64,000 nucleotides of DNA from Stagonosporopsis chrysanthemi (lineage: Eukaryota > Ascomycota > Dothideomycetes > Pleosporales > Didymellaceae), in assembly GCA_022560025.1 (NCBI GenBank), contig JAFISE010000019.1:124001-188000 (forward strand). The letters run 5' to 3'. The translations under genes were made by a program, and so were the position numbers. How positions within the stretch are numbered: position 1 is the stretch's first letter; every line of letters starts with the position of its first letter. Below, one piece after another: positions 1 through 12,556 of this stretch. Under the pieces are notes generated by a model that saw nothing but the letters and a program-made list of their open reading frames with translations, was not told the DNA's origin and did no database searches.

Positions 1-457
1 CTGCAGGCAGATCGTAGGCGGAACCCTGCTGCGTTGGTGTGCAACAGGTCTCGTGTCGCGATCGCAGCGATCCCTGGTTGTACCTGTGTGTGGGGAGGTA
101 ATGACGGTGTTCATGGCACATTGAGGTCCCCGTTTCACGATGTCTTCAGGAGAGATGCTGCTAGCACTAGCAGAAGAGTAGAGGGGTCCACCAACCATTT
201 TTAGACCCGGCAAGGTCGAGCCGCCTTAACGCTGGCTCCTGAAATGAGTGGCATTCGAAGCAATGCGCCGTCCGTCTGGTGTCTGGTATAATTTATTGAA
301 TAGAAGCCGTTTACCCGCTTGCACCTGCCCTCGCTGATCTTCCGTTCTCGTCTCCCTTCCTACGTCTCCATGGGCCTCTGTGCAGTAGCTAATGCACCTT
401 CGGTCCCTTGCATACAAGACCACACTCAGGAACGCAGATGCACACCGGTAGCACAGC
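1..457. other. Intergenic, upstream of the RA-PH gene
   Basis: No open frame here resembles a protein I know. The segment presumably holds the promoter and 5' UTR of the gene that starts at 458. I see no repeat or RNA gene. Confidence 0.5.
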
Positions 458-3383
458 ATGGCAAGCGACATAACAGCGCCGCCGGCTGCGGCGCCCCAGA
501 AAATGTCTCGTTACCGCAGTGTGAGACGCGCGCAAGAGCAGCAGGCGCAACAACCTGAGCAGCCCGCACCCCCAATGCCACCGATGCCAGCCATGCCCGA
601 GGCGCATACTTCTGCAGGCGCTCAGCGCGACCCGCCCAATAGCAACATAGGCAGGAGTATGAGCCGTTACCACCGCCGCCCGCCCTCGGTGCACGCGACC
701 AGCCCCAACGCACCCCCTCTGCGCTCCAACACCGCTCCACAGGCCCCTCCACTACCCCAGACTGCGCTACCGCCCTCCTCGTCTGCCCGGCACCGCGCCG
801 CGAGCACACCCCAGCAACCGCCGCAGTCAGCAAACCTTGTCCAGCCGCGCCCACGGACGGCCAAACACCACGCCCCCGACACACCTCCTCTCCCCAGAGA
901 CACCCGACAGCAGGTGCAGCAGCAGTATGACGATCCACGGATGGTTCTGCAAAGGGAGAGAGAGCGCCAGAGGCTCTTGAAGGAGAAGATGGAGGCAGAA
1001 GCACGCGCACTGAAGGACGCCAGGATTGCTGAGATCGAGCGACTGGAGCAGCAGCGAATGGCTCAAGAGGAAGCCGCTCGTCTTGAGGCCGAGCGTGTCG
1101 CTGAAGCTGCCGAGGCTCTGCGACAGCAAAGGGAAGAGGAGAAGGCCGAGAAAGAACGAGGTAAGAAGCTACGCAAAGCCGAGGCGCAGAAGATGCACGA
1201 GCAGAAGAAAGACGAGGAGCGCAGGGCGAAGCTGGAGAGGGAGAACAGAGCTCGTCTGGAAGAGAAGTCGCGCGCATTCCAATCACAGTCTTCAGGATCG
1301 CCTCCGGCGTCGCCGTCACGGCAAGACGGGTTTGGCTTGTTCAAGCGGCGCAAAGACGAGGGCTTGTCACTTTCAAGTGAGGAGCGGCCGTCTTCTGCAA
1401 GACCTCGGACCGGGAGGCAAAATAGCTCAACCGAGCAGGACGCTCGACCTCGGACCGCCAGGCAAGTGAGCAACGGGAACCAGGCAGATGCTATTCTGAC
1501 TGGTGGTGGCGGCGCTGTGCTTGGTATCGACGCCCCAACTTCTGCGGTCAATGGTGGCGAGAGGGTATGTTCTGTCCCTCTTGCGATAATCAGCAAATAA
1601 ACTAACAACGAGATAGCGGGTCACGGTCGTGTTTAACAAAAAACGCATTCAGCTACCGGTCACACCCACAACTACTGCGCTCGACCTCTTCAAGTCAGCC
1701 GACATTATTCTCTCAGACACGGTTCCCGTGCGAACGGCGGTCGCTCTGGAGTGGTTCAAGAAGGTTGACGTTAAACGGCCACTACGAAACTACGAATACG
1801 TCCGCGATGTCATGAACTCTTGGGATTACGATGACCAAAACGAGCTCATCATTACTGACTCGACGATCGACGGCATTGACCAGGACGAACTTCTTTCCTA
1901 CGGTGTGCCCGAGAAGAGGCCTGAGGGCATGTCGTGCACATTGAATTACTCATCGAAACCCGGCAAGTGGACCAAACGCTATTTTCTGCTACGACCAGAC
2001 GGCCAGCTTGTGACCGCTAAGAGTGAGAAGGCGAGAGACCAGGAGAATGTGTGCCATCTTACCGACTACGACATCTACCATGTCACGCAAGCAAAGGTTG
2101 CCAGAGTAAAGCCGCCGAAGAAGATTGTTTTTGCTGTCAAGAGTTTGCAAAAGTCAAACATATTTGCGGATGAATCCCAGTATGTACACTTCTTCTGTAC
2201 CAACGACAGGAGTGCTGCAGACACCTTCTGGAAGGCTCTGCAGAGCTGGCGAAGCTGGCATCTCAAGTACGAGAAGGGCGAGGGGCTGAAGAAGTCACCC
2301 GCTACAAAGAAAGTCCTAGACAGCGCAGGACCCGGCATACTACCTGGAGCTCCATCACACAGCCGTGGCGAGTCGGTTGGGTCACACTACCAGTTGGGCG
2401 CTTTCAGCTCGCTCCTCGATATGAACGACTTTAACAAGAGGTTGGACGAGATTGAGGTCCACAAACCGGGCGAGTACCCAGACGATGCACCGCTTTCGAA
2501 GCTCGGAGGCGCGCAAGCAGTACACGTCAGGCAGAGGTCTATTCGAGTCAAGCAGCCGCCGCCTCTCAGTCGCGGTCTTGCTGCGCTCGCAACCAACAAT
2601 GCCCCTGATGACAACACTCGCAAGAACTCGATTACACCGAGTCACAAGTCGCAAGAGGAAGAGACGTTTGCTTCTGGCGGGCTCCTCGGTCGGACCTATA
2701 CCACGCGCCAGAAGGTGGCAGCAGAGCGTGAGCAGAAGCAGAATGCTGCTTTCACCGAGGGACCTTCGCTGGTTAGCAATCTGGATTACTTGGCCACGCA
2801 GGGTGGATCTGGTCTCAATCGCAGTTCCTCGACACGAAGCAGCCACCACCGAAGAACATCGAGCGACATGCGCCGCACGGCCTCCAAACGTATCCCAGGC
2901 ATGCCGCAGCCTCTGATCGATCTGACGCCGCAATATAAGCCTCCGCCGCAGTTTGCGAAACAAGGCAAAGGCTACAATCCTGGATCGAACGCAGGCCCGC
3001 TCGTGGAAAGCGCGACCTCGATGGAAGAGGCCATCAGCGTTCCTTCCTCTACAGACTGGCGCGCCAAACCTCGGCCTGTCTATGCTCCGCAGCCGAACGA
3101 GCGGACAAAGTCGCTGAAAGGTCGCGGCCAGCCGTTGGCAGCGCACACGTTCAACAACCACAACGGGGCACCTCAGGACGACAGCGAAGCTTTCACGGGC
3201 GGGCTGTTGTCGCAGGCGGGCTACGCGCAGGGGTATGCCACGGTTGGTCGTGGAGTCATGGACGGTTCGAAGGCACGTGGTCCTATGCTAGATTTTGGGG
3301 ACGAGAAACAGTTCCAGTCGGGCAGTTTGCTGGCCAACATCGGAAGCACGAGTTCGCCTGCCATTGATCGTTCGGGCAGGTAG
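458..3383 (+). CDS. Ras-association plus PH domain scaffold protein
   Basis: Two exons, 458-1564 and 1617-3383, are joined across a 52-base intron (GTATGT...GATAG) in phase 0, giving 957 residues. The N-terminus is Pro/Gln-rich and disordered. Residues about 156-270 form a long charged Arg/Glu/Lys coiled coil. A ubiquitin-fold Ras-association-like segment begins right after the intron, at about 370-455. A PH domain follows at about 470-585, with the usual KWTKRYFLL strand and a final helix around FWKALQSWRSW. The rest is a disordered Ser/Pro/Arg-rich tail. The RA-PH order is that of the MRL/Grb7 type of adaptor, which links small GTPases and phosphoinositides to the cortical cytoskeleton. That role is inferred from architecture. 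The start at 458 is the first ATG of the long frame. The reverse-strand frame over exon 1 is a composition shadow. Confidence 0.85.
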
Positions 3384-4620
3384 GGTTTGGCTGATCGGCG
3401 GGCAGACGGCAGGAAAAAGACAGGGACGCGTGAGGGGTGGGTGATGCGAGTGTGTCAGTCTTAGCATTTCAGGAGTTTGATATCCCGAGTCATGGTGTTT
3501 GCGTGCTTGCAGGATCTGGATCTGGATGTTGCTGTTTTGTGTTGGGGTCGTATTCGCGTTGGTTGCTGGTTGCTGGTTGTCACACGGACACGTATTCGCG
3601 CATTGAGGAAGTCTCTGGGGGGCCGTTGAGGCTGACGAGAACGATGGATGCGGGTGGATTTTCGGGCAGCGCTGCAAATATTGCACTTTGCACCCGCGGT
3701 TCTCGACACAATTAATGCAAATGCGAACTTCACTGAATGTCGCTAGCTACCCGATGCGCTAGAGAGCTGAAGGCTGATTTCTTCACACGGCCCACCTCCA
3801 GTCCCCACAGCTCCACGGTCTCTTAGCGGAGGCGTCGACCAACGCGAGACGTCAAGGCCAACCCCGCATCATCGGTGGTATGACGGAGCTATGCAGCGCT
3901 GCCGCTGTGCACACACTATTATTGTTATTATTGTTATCATTGGGCGGGCGTTTGAGTGTTTTGCTCATGTGAGGAGTTCACGATGGACGAAGCACTGCAA
4001 GAGCAGACAAAGTGCATCGCGTGCTGGGCGGCGCAGTCTCCGCAGTCATGTCCGCTGGGTGTTTGTTGAGCTGTTGGCGACGGGCCCTGTTCGAGGCTGC
4101 AAACCCACGGGCCGCGGCAGGAGCGAATATTGCTTGCTTGGGCTGGTGGTTGTCGCGGTGGTGTGGGGTGTCTGGAGGTGGAGATGGCGTAGCCACCAAA
4201 CGGCGGCGCGCTATTGGACAATTGCGGGCGACGGATCTCGTGAATGATGTCAGATGGCACAGCTTGGGCCCGTACCGGTAGCAGCGCCAGCGTCGCCAGC
4301 CCCTCGAGGGCGGCAGACGGCAGCGCGCAGCTCAATGCGCTGACGTCTCCCGTGTCTGCGTTCGCTGCTTGTGGCGGCTCCCAGCATTCTTTCCCTGCAA
4401 GTGCGAGTGCGGCTCCTCAACGTGCGCAACACGGCCAGATCGCTCCCAACACGAAGGCCTGCCTCGGCGCTTGTGTCTAGTGCCGCCCGCAGTACCTAGC
4501 TGCAGCCGTGCAGCCTCGAGCTCGAAGCTCTCTGCTAGTCTCCGGGACCCTCGCCCAGCTGCTCCTCAAAACCACAGCGCAGCCCGTTCCGTCCTCGCTG
4601 CACACATCCCCGCCGACGCA
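3384..4620. other. Intergenic, 3' UTR and GSY1 promoter region
   Basis: About 1.2 kb without a convincing gene. It lies between the RA-PH gene and glycogen synthase and should hold the terminator of the first and the promoter and leader of the second. A short ATT/GTT-rich run lies near 3914-3940. Several short frames on both strands lack conserved-looking sequence. Confidence 0.5.
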
Positions 4621-6945
4621 ATGGCAACAGAGACACGAGACGTCAACAACCACGTCCTCTTCGAGGTCGCGACCGAGGTCGCCAACAGAGGTGAGCGCTG
4701 CTGCTGAGCGCTGCTGCTGAGCGCTGCTGCTGAGCGCCCCCCCCCGCACGCTTCGCGCGCCATGCTTCGTGTACTGACCCGCACGCAGTTGGCGGCATCT
4801 ACTCGGTCCTCAAGTCCAAGGCCCAGGTCACCACGGCCGAGTATGGCGCAGCATACACGCTGCTGGGCCCGTGGAACCGCGCTTCGGTATGCGCCTCTGC
4901 TGCCCCACGAGAGCTTGCCCGTTTACTGTTACTGACTGCTGCCAGGCGCAAGTCGAGGTCGAGCCCATCGAGCCCAAGGACCCCGCTCTGGTGGCCACCA
5001 TCAAATCGATGGACGAGCGCGGCGTCAAGACGCTGTACGGCCGCTGGCTCATCGACGGCGCCCCTCGCGTGCTGCTCTTCGACACGGGCACCGGCTACCG
5101 CTGGCTCGACGAGTGGAAGGGCGACCTGTGGTCGTCGGCCGGCATTCCCTCCCCGCCCGGCGACTCGGAGACCAACGAGGCCATTGTCTTTGGCTACCTC
5201 ATTGCCTGGTTCCTCGGCGAGTACACGTTCCACGAGAAGAAGCGCGCTATCATCGTGCAGTTCCACGAATGGCTCGCTGGTGTTGCCGTGCCGCTCTGCA
5301 AGAAGCGCCGCATTGACGTGACGACCATCTTCACCACCCACGCCACGCTGCTCGGCCGCTACCTCTGCGCGGGCTCCGTCGACTTCTACAACAACCTGCA
5401 GTACTTCGATGTCGATGCTGAGGCTGGAAAGCGGGGTATCTACCACCGCTACTGCATAGAACGCGCTGCCACACATGCGGCCGACGTCTTCACGACCGTG
5501 TCCCACATCACCGCATACGAGAGCGAGCACTTGCTCAAGCGCAAGCCAGACGGCGTGCTGCCCAACGGTCTGAACGTGAAGAAGTTTTCGGCCACTCACG
5601 AGTTCCAGAACCTGCACCAGCAGTCCAAGGTCAAGATCAACGATTTCATTCGCGGTCACTTCTACGGCCACAACGATTTCGACCCGGAGAAGACTCTCTA
5701 CTTCTTCACTGCTGGACGTTACGAGTACCGCAACAAGGGTGTGGACATGTTCATCGAGTCTCTGGCTCGCCTGAACCACAAGATGAAGAACGAGAACTCG
5801 GACATGACAGTCGTGGCTTTCATCATCTTGCCCGCCCAGACCACGTCGCTGTCGGTTGACTCGCTCAAGGGCCAGGCCGTCATCAAGTCTCTGCACGACA
5901 CTGTTGACAACATTGCTGCGAACGTGGCCAAGAAGCTGTTTGAGCGCTCGTTGACCTGGACCGAAGGCCAGGAACTGCCTGAAGACAAAGATCTCCTTTC
6001 GCCCCAGGACAAGATCTTGCTCCGCCGCCGACTGTACGCCATGAAGAGGCACAACCTGCCACCCATTGTCACACACAACATGGCAAACGACGCAGAGGAC
6101 CCAGTCTTGAACCAGCTGCGAAGATGCCAGCTCTTCAACCACCCTTCAGACCGCGTCAAGGTTGTCTTCCACCCCGAGTTCCTGAACTCTGCCAACCCGG
6201 TGCTTCCTCTCGACTACGATGACTTCGTCCGTGGAACGCATCTCGGTGTGTTCTCGTCATACTACGAGCCTTGGGGTTACACCCCCGCCGAGTGCACAGT
6301 CATGGGTGTTCCTAGCATCACAACCAACCTGTCGGGTTTCGGTTGTTACATGGAGGAGCTCATTGAGAACGCCCAGGACTACGGGATTTACATTGTGGAC
6401 CGCAGGATGAAGGGCGTAGACGACTCGGTCAACCAGCTGGTCGACTTCATGTTTGAGTTCACAAGGAAGAGCAAGCGCCAGCGCATCAACCAGCGCAACC
6501 GAACCGAGCGATTGAGTGATCTGCTCGACTGGAAGCGCATGGGTCTGGAATATGTCAAGGCGAGACAGCTGGCTCTGCGGAGAGCGTACCCCAACGCATA
6601 CGAGGATGACGAGGAGCCCGACTTCTTCAGCGCTAACGAGGCGAAGATCTCGAGGCCATTGTCAGAGCCTGGGTCCCCCCGGGACCGCTCGGGCATGATG
6701 ACGCCTGGCGACTTTGCGTCACTGCAGGAGGGTCGCGAGGGGCTCAGCACCGAGGACTACATTGCGTGGAAGCTCCCGTGAGTATAAATCTGAATCTTGA
6801 ATGTGCAACAGCAGCTAACGGTTTTCCCAGTGAGGAGGAAGAGACGGACGAAGTGTTCCAGTTCCCGCTCACCCTCAAGCCCAAGAAGGGCACCGGCTCT
6901 GGCGCCGCGACGCCGACGCTCGAGAAGGCCAACGGCACCGAGTAA
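4621..6945 (+). CDS. GSY1: Glycogen synthase (GT3 family)
   Basis: Four exons (4621-4690, 4789-4886, 4946-6777, 6831-6945) encode 704 residues, the usual length for fungal glycogen synthase. The enzyme transfers glucose from UDP-glucose to the non-reducing ends of glycogen in the cytosol. The N-terminus reads MATETRDVNNHVLFEVATEV and is followed by VGGIYSVLKSKA, the GT3 nucleotide-binding strand, which spans the first intron. The C-terminal half has the arginine cluster (KSKRQRINQRNRTER) that in yeast Gsy2 binds glucose-6-phosphate. A Ser-Pro tail (SRPLSEPGSPRD, GMMTPGDF) resembles the phosphorylation sites that switch the enzyme off. Intron 1 contains a 13-base tandem repeat (separate entry). 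The 447-residue frame on the opposite strand is a shadow. Confidence 0.97.
4693..4731 (+). repeat. 13-base tandem repeat in GSY1 intron 1
   Basis: The unit GAGCGCTGCTGCT is present three times in perfect register, followed by a partial fourth copy. The first copy begins two bases inside the intron, so the repeat has copied sequence next to the 5' splice site. Only the first copy is preceded by GT; the later copies follow CT. Replication slippage is the likely origin. Confidence 0.85.
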
Positions 6946-7893
6946 GGATGCAGAATGTAGAACGGGAGGGGCTTGGAAAGTGAGGCGTTGCATTGTCTAT
7001 CCCCTAGTGTTTCCTTTACGTTGTTCACACCATCGTTACTGCATGAAGAGAACCCTGCGACGCGTTACCATGTACTACCAGATCTGTCAATACTATGCTA
7101 TGCCGGTGCTCATTGAAGTTTGAACCCGTCCGTGGGCTGCGCGCGGCGTGGTCGGCGCGCGCGGATGCTTCCACCGATCTTCTCGAATGACGTGAAACGG
7201 ACTGCGGGCTGTCAGCCGAAACGGCTGCATTGGAGATGGGCCAGGGCGAGCAAGTGCAGCAACTTGGCAGCGAGGCGCAGCTGCTTTGGTCGCACAAGAT
7301 AAGAGAGTCTCCTTTTTGAGAAGCGGCCGTGCATGAGTTTGCGTTTCACGATTCGATGACATGCTTGTCGGAGCTTAATTGGCTGCGTTCGCAGCGGACG
7401 GCGCACTCGCGTGGGCTAGGGATGCACAAACTAAGCTCCGAGGTACAGTAGCACAGTACCCGTAGAGATCCCAATTCCCGGTTCAACATGGATGACGCCA
7501 AGTGTGAGACTAATCCACGGCTCTGGACCGCATCCCGCACAGCGCTCATTCACCCACTGCCATCGCGCGCCCTCGGGACCCACCTCTCTCTCTCTTTCCA
7601 ACACAAACACAATCCTGCCCCGGTTCGCCATGCACATACACCCACTTTTCGCTCCTTCACGCTGCACGCTACTCGGGTCGGTCCGTTGGGTGCTTGGCTG
7701 AACGCTGAAGGTTGAACGCGCCGGCAATCTCCTGGTTCCAAGATTCTGTGCTTTCCGCTGCTCCGCCGCACACACACACACACACACACACTCTCTCTCT
7801 CTCTCCCCCTCTCAACACGCTGCTGCGAACAACCTGCCTGCGCGCGCTCTTCCGCCCACTTCCTGCAGCCCGCAGGGCGGAGCGGTCGCCATC
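6946..7893. other. Intergenic, GSY1 3' UTR and TRK promoter
   Basis: About 950 bases between two plus-strand genes. The right half is pyrimidine-rich, with a CA/CT microsatellite just upstream of the TRK start, as is common in fungal leaders. No frame here looks like a gene. Confidence 0.5.
7769..7812 (+). repeat. (CA)n(CT)n microsatellite
   Basis: About eleven CA units run directly into about eight CT units and then a CT-rich stretch. It lies 80-125 bases upstream of the TRK start codon, so it is probably in the promoter or 5' UTR and likely length-polymorphic. Confidence 0.85.
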
Positions 7894-10599
7894 ATGCTCG
7901 CCGGTCATGTCATGTCTGCCGGCCGCTGGGTCGGGGAGCACACCCCCGGGTTCCTGGGCTCGTTCAGACCCAAAATGAACTTTATCACGCTGCATTGTAT
8001 GTTGGGCGGAGAGCCCTGGCGCGTGCCGGCACACAGCTGATCAGCAGCAGATGCGTATCTCGTTGTCATGACCCTGATTGGCTCTGTTATCATGTACGGC
8101 ACGAAGAATATGGACTACATTGATGCGCTCTTCTTCGCGAGCGGAGCCGCAACGCAGAGCGGGTTGAATACGTAGGTCAATGTGCTTCATCCGAGGCCGC
8201 AATTGCTGATTGTCTTCCAGTATTGATGTCAACAAGCTGGAGCTCTACCAGCAAGTCGCTATCATGCTCATCACCTGCGTCTGCACCCCGATCTTCATAA
8301 ACACTTTCGTCGTCTTCATCCGCCTGTATTGGTTTGAAAAGCGCTTCCAGAGCGTCGTCCTCGAGGCCCGCAGCATGCGCGCCACCCGCACCCGCACGCT
8401 TTCCAAGAGAAAGAGCCAGATGAAGGAGGAGCACGACAGGCATTTTGGCGACGAGGAGCGCGGCGTGGGTAATCGTCCGATCGAGATTATGCGGAGTGCC
8501 AGCGGTCATGCTGAGGGCGGTGTGATTGAGGACGAACACGCGTTCCAGGACACAAACGGCAATGCGGGTATCCATTTTCGCAAGGCCTCAATCTCCACCG
8601 ACAGCGACGATATCGACCCCCTCGAACGACCGAGGACTCCCGTCCATACCAATTCCAACATCGTATGGGCTGATACCGTCAAGACACCACTGAACCGCCG
8701 CGAATCCGATGTTGTTGATTCGCCTGCCGAGAACCTGCCGAAACCAGACAAGGAGAGGAGTATTGCCTTTGTGCAAATTCAACGGAATCGGAATCCGAAA
8801 GAAGGCACGCTGCGCATTCCTGGGCCGCGAGACTTTGACCGAGGATTACTGCCCGAGCGAGTCACAGAGGATCTGACGAGGGAGCTAACTCGAGGTTCCC
8901 ACGAGGACGAGGACCCGCGGTCGAAGCGGCGATCTCGCTCCATGAGCATTGGAGATGCGAACGCCGATGCACCCAAATTCAGGAACCACATCACCTTCGA
9001 CGGGCCGGCACGCCCGACTACCGGTGCGTCAGTCTACAAGAAGCCGGATCCTGACGCGCCAAATCCGAGTATGCTGCTTCGCAACCGGTCGAAATCACGG
9101 ACTCTTGCCAGCTTTTTCACCAAAGACAAAGACGCAGAAGAAGAGGATCCTATGCCATACCTCAGTTGGGCCCCTACAATCGGACGTAACTCGAATTTTG
9201 TCGATTTGACGGAAGACCAGCGAGAGGAGCTGGGAGGCATCGAGTACCGCGCTCTGAAGCTGTTAGCCATCATCCTCGTGGCCTACTTTGTCGGCTTCCA
9301 TCTCCTCGGCATGGTGTGTCTGACACCGTGGATCACACGCGACACGCACTATACGTCGGTTGTTGAGGATGTGGGCGTCAGTCCCGTGTGGTGGGGTTTC
9401 TTCACCCCTGCATCCATGTTCAACGATCTCGGCTTTACGTTGACGCCAGACTCGATGGTGTCTTTCCAGTTCGCGGTGCTGCCCCTGCTGCTGGGCACGT
9501 TCCTCATCATCATCGGCAACACTGGGTTTCCCTGCATGCTTCGCTTTGTCATCTGGCTGACGTCCAAGTGTGTGCCCAAGGGGACGGGTGTCTGGGAGGA
9601 GTTGAGATTTCTTCTCGATCATCCCCGGCGGTGCTTCACGCTGCTCTTTCCTAGCAAGGCTAACTGGTGGCTGTTTGCTGTGCTCGTTGGGCTGAACGGT
9701 ATCGATCTGATCTTTTTCATCATTCTTGATGTAAGTTTAGATCTCAAACATGCTCACTGGCCAACACTAATCCTTCACAGCTTAACGATCCCACCGTTAC
9801 CGTTCTGCCGCCAGCGTTCCGTTTCCTCGATGGCCTGTTCCAGGCCGCCGCAACCCGCACGGCCGGTTTCGCCGTTGTCAACATCGCCGAACTGCACCCA
9901 GCCATCCAGGTTAGCTACCTGATCATGATGTACATCTCCATCTTCCCCATCGCCATGTCGATGCGCCAGACCAACGTCTACGAAGAGAAATCCCTCGGCG
10001 TCTGGGCCGACGATGACGACCAAGAAAAGTCCAGCTACCTCGGCCACCACTTACGGCGCCAGCTGTCCTTCGATCTGTGGTTCGTCTTTCTAGGCTTCTT
10101 CCTCATCGCCATCGTCGAAGGCAACCGCCTCGAGAACACAAACGACTTCGCCTTCACCCTCTTCTCCGTGCTCTTCGAAATCGTCTCCGCGTACGGCACC
10201 GTCGGCCTCAGCCTCGGCTACCCGGGCGTCAACACCTCGTTCTCCGGCCAGTTCCGCACCCTCTCCAAACTCATCATCATCGCCATGCAGATCCGTGGCC
10301 GCCATCGCGGCCTGCCCTACGCCCTGGACCGCGCTATCCTGCTGCCCTCCGAGTCGCTGCACCAGAAGGAGAACGAAGACGCCACAAGGCGCATGAACAT
10401 GCGCCGCAATAGTACTGCCGTCGGCGCGTTCGATGCCCCGGATGGGCTGACGCGCCAGGGCACGGGCCTCAGTCGCAGGAGCAGCATGTCCAGCCAGCGG
10501 CCGACGGCTGCTGATCGGTTCAAGCCCAGGCAGCTCAAGCGCATCATATCGGGGGCGTTTAGTGCTGGGCCGACTGCGCCGAGGCGTAAGGAGCATTGA
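7894..10599 (+). CDS. TRK1: TRK-type potassium transporter
   Basis: Four exons (7894-7996, 8051-8171, 8221-9730, 9781-10599) give 850 residues. TRK/HKT proteins import potassium across the plasma membrane. Four pore-loop signatures are visible: SGAATQSGLNT near residue 65, ASMFNDLGFTLTPDS near 468, QAAATRTAGFAVVN near 602 and SAYGTVGLSLGYPG near 717. Each has the conserved glycine of the selectivity filter. A long hydrophilic, Ser/Arg-rich cytoplasmic loop (about 115-440) separates the first pore unit from the rest, as in fungal Trk1. The C-terminus is basic and disordered. The start at 7894 leaves a short N-terminus before NFITLHYAYL. The second ATG, six codons further on, could also serve. 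Confidence 0.93.
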
Positions 10600-10822
10600 G
10601 TTTTCTCTTGCAGGTGGGGGATGGGGCGATGTGTGTATTGTCGATAGACTTGTAGCGTTCTTGCGATGTACTTTGTCTCCAATGTAGCTGTGTATCTTTA
10701 AGGGAGGAACATCCTTGCCACAATACGACGCAGATTTACCCGTTCAAGCACATCTATCTACCCAAACTTATCCACTCCCTCGCGCAAACCTACCCACACT
10801 CATCACCCTCTTCCGCCCCCCC

Positions 10823-11637
10823 CTACCACTCCCCCACAACCCTCACCTCCTCCTCCCCCTCCCTCTCCAAACACTCCCCAACCACCCTCCTCACCACCCC
10901 CTGCACCTCCTCCACCGCGCCCCCCGCCTCCACAACCCTAAAATCCTCCCCTTCCTCCTCCTTACCCCTCACCTCCTCAAACAACCCCCTCACCCGCCGC
11001 TGCACCCCTTCCTCCTCATACCGCTCGTCCCCGTAACCGCCCCGCCGCGCCGCCTCTTCGGCCGAGATGTGCAAGAACACCACGAGGTCGGGCCGTGGGA
11101 GCCCGACGTCCGGGTGCCGGCACCAGGAGAGGGAGAGCGAGGGGTGGGGTTTCGCTGCGCTGTAGACGAGCCCGGAGTAGTAGTAGCGGTCGATTATTAG
11201 AGTTGTGCCCGAGGAGAGGTGGGAGAGTATTGTGGGGCTGGTGAGGGGGGGGGTTAGTGGGGGGTGTGTGTGTGTGGTTAGGGGGCGTACACGGCTTCCC
11301 ATCTGTTTGCGCTGAAGAGCAGATGGATTGCGTGGTCTTCCTGCTCCGAGTCGCCGGTGAGGTAGCTGTTGATCATGCGGCCGATGGGGGTTGTTCTATC
11401 TGCGCAGAAGAAAAATGTATTGTCAGTTTTGTCTGGTTTCTGTTCTAGTTTTTTTTTGTTTCTCATTTGTTTGATTCGACAAGTCATGAGTCTGTTTGAT
11501 TGATATAACGCACCGGGAAACCGCATGAACTTCACTTTCCGCCCTTCGCGCTGCAGCGCGTCGACCAGCAGCTGGCATTGCGTCGTCTTGCCCGCGCGGT
11601 CCAGGCCCTCGAACACGATCAGCTTGCCTCGCGCCAT
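10823..11637 (-). CDS. CDC8: Thymidylate kinase (dTMP kinase)
   Basis: Three exons on the minus strand (11637-11514, 11399-11291, 11237-10823) give 215 residues, matching yeast Cdc8 and human DTYMK. The enzyme phosphorylates dTMP to dTDP for DNA synthesis. Exon 1 carries the P-loop FEGLDRAGKTTQ and the strand ending FMRFP. Exon 2 completes RFPDRTTPIGRMINSYL and the LLFSANRWE helix. Exon 3 has the DRYYYSG motif and an acidic/arginine lid around GDERYEEEGVQRRV. Reading frame is kept across both introns (phases 1 and 2). The C-terminal third is unusually Glu/Val/Arg-rich and its DNA strand is strongly C-biased. The gene is divergent from the thioredoxin-fold gene at 11935, which starts about 300 bases away. 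Confidence 0.93.
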
Positions 11638-11934
11638 TCTACTGGGGAGGAGATTGTCGGGCGAGGAGAAACACGGGGATGGGACGATGGAGGTGAAGAG
11701 GTAGGTAGCGGATAGGGCTGCTAGCGGCGCCGGCTAGCGGAAAGCTTGTTTGCCCCGTTGCATTTACACGTACTATGTACATGCATGCATGCTCTCTCCT
11801 CCGACTACACCAACATCGGCAATCAACCACAGTACACTCCTTCCCATTCATTCTCATTCATCCACAAATACGCCCGTCTCCCCACCCCGTCAACCCAGAT
11901 AAAAAAGCACAAAGTGCCCCCCCTCCCCCCCACC

Positions 11935-12510
11935 ATGCCCCGCGACCCCCTCACGGGACAAAGCCTCCCCTACCAGTCCGAAGTCATCCCCCTCGCCGAC
12001 GAGCTCGCCTACGAGACGTACGTCAAGAACGCGACGGGCAGGATTGTGCTCGCGTGCTTCTGGCCCGAGGACAAGACGTCGCGGATCCTGATCAACCAGC
12101 TGACCAAGCGGCTGCCGGACATGCAGAAGCTCGGGGTCAAGGGCGTGTATAGCCTGGATGTGTATTCGCTGCCGAAGATCGCTGAGGAGCTGGATATCAC
12201 GTTTGTGCCTACTTTGATGTGGTGAGTTGTGGTTTTTTTTGGTCTGATTTTTGTTGTTGCTGGTTTTTCGTGTTCGTTGCGGAGGGCGTGGATGGCGAGG
12301 GGAGAGAACTGAGGGGCTGACGTGGCTAGGTTCAATGATCGAGTGCAAGATGCGCTGGTGTGGCATGATGGGGTGAGGATTGAAGGGGAGAAGGTCAGTG
12401 GTGGGGTGGACAGGATCATCACAAGAATTGCAGAGGCTGGATTGGAGGATGATGGGGACGATGCATGGGATGGGATGGGAGGCATATATCACGGCGTGGG
12501 GTCGGGTTGA
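11935..12510 (+). CDS. Thioredoxin-fold protein lacking the CxxC pair
   Basis: Two exons (11935-12221, 12330-12510) encode 155 residues. The fold is suggested by the order strand (RIVLACFWPED), helix (TSRILINQLTKRLPDMQKLG), strand (VKGVYSLDVYSLPKIAEELDI), and then the cis-proline site TFVPTLMWFND. Where thioredoxins have WCGPC, this protein has CFWPEDKTS, with a single cysteine before the aromatic residue. It should not be a dithiol oxidoreductase. It more likely has a structural or binding role, as in other redox-dead thioredoxin-fold proteins. The C-terminus is acidic and Gly-rich. I cannot name an ortholog. The ATG at 11935 sits in a CACCATG context and is the only in-frame start close to the fold. 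Confidence 0.8.
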
Positions 12511-12556
12511 TTAATATGAAGATGCGAAGAAACGACGAGATTGATGATGGCGACTG

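Noticed and set aside
4799..6142. 447-codon open frame on the minus strand
   Set aside because: It lies wholly antisense to the conserved GSY1 exons; the Val/Leu/Glu-rich sequence is the expected shadow of GC-rich coding DNA.
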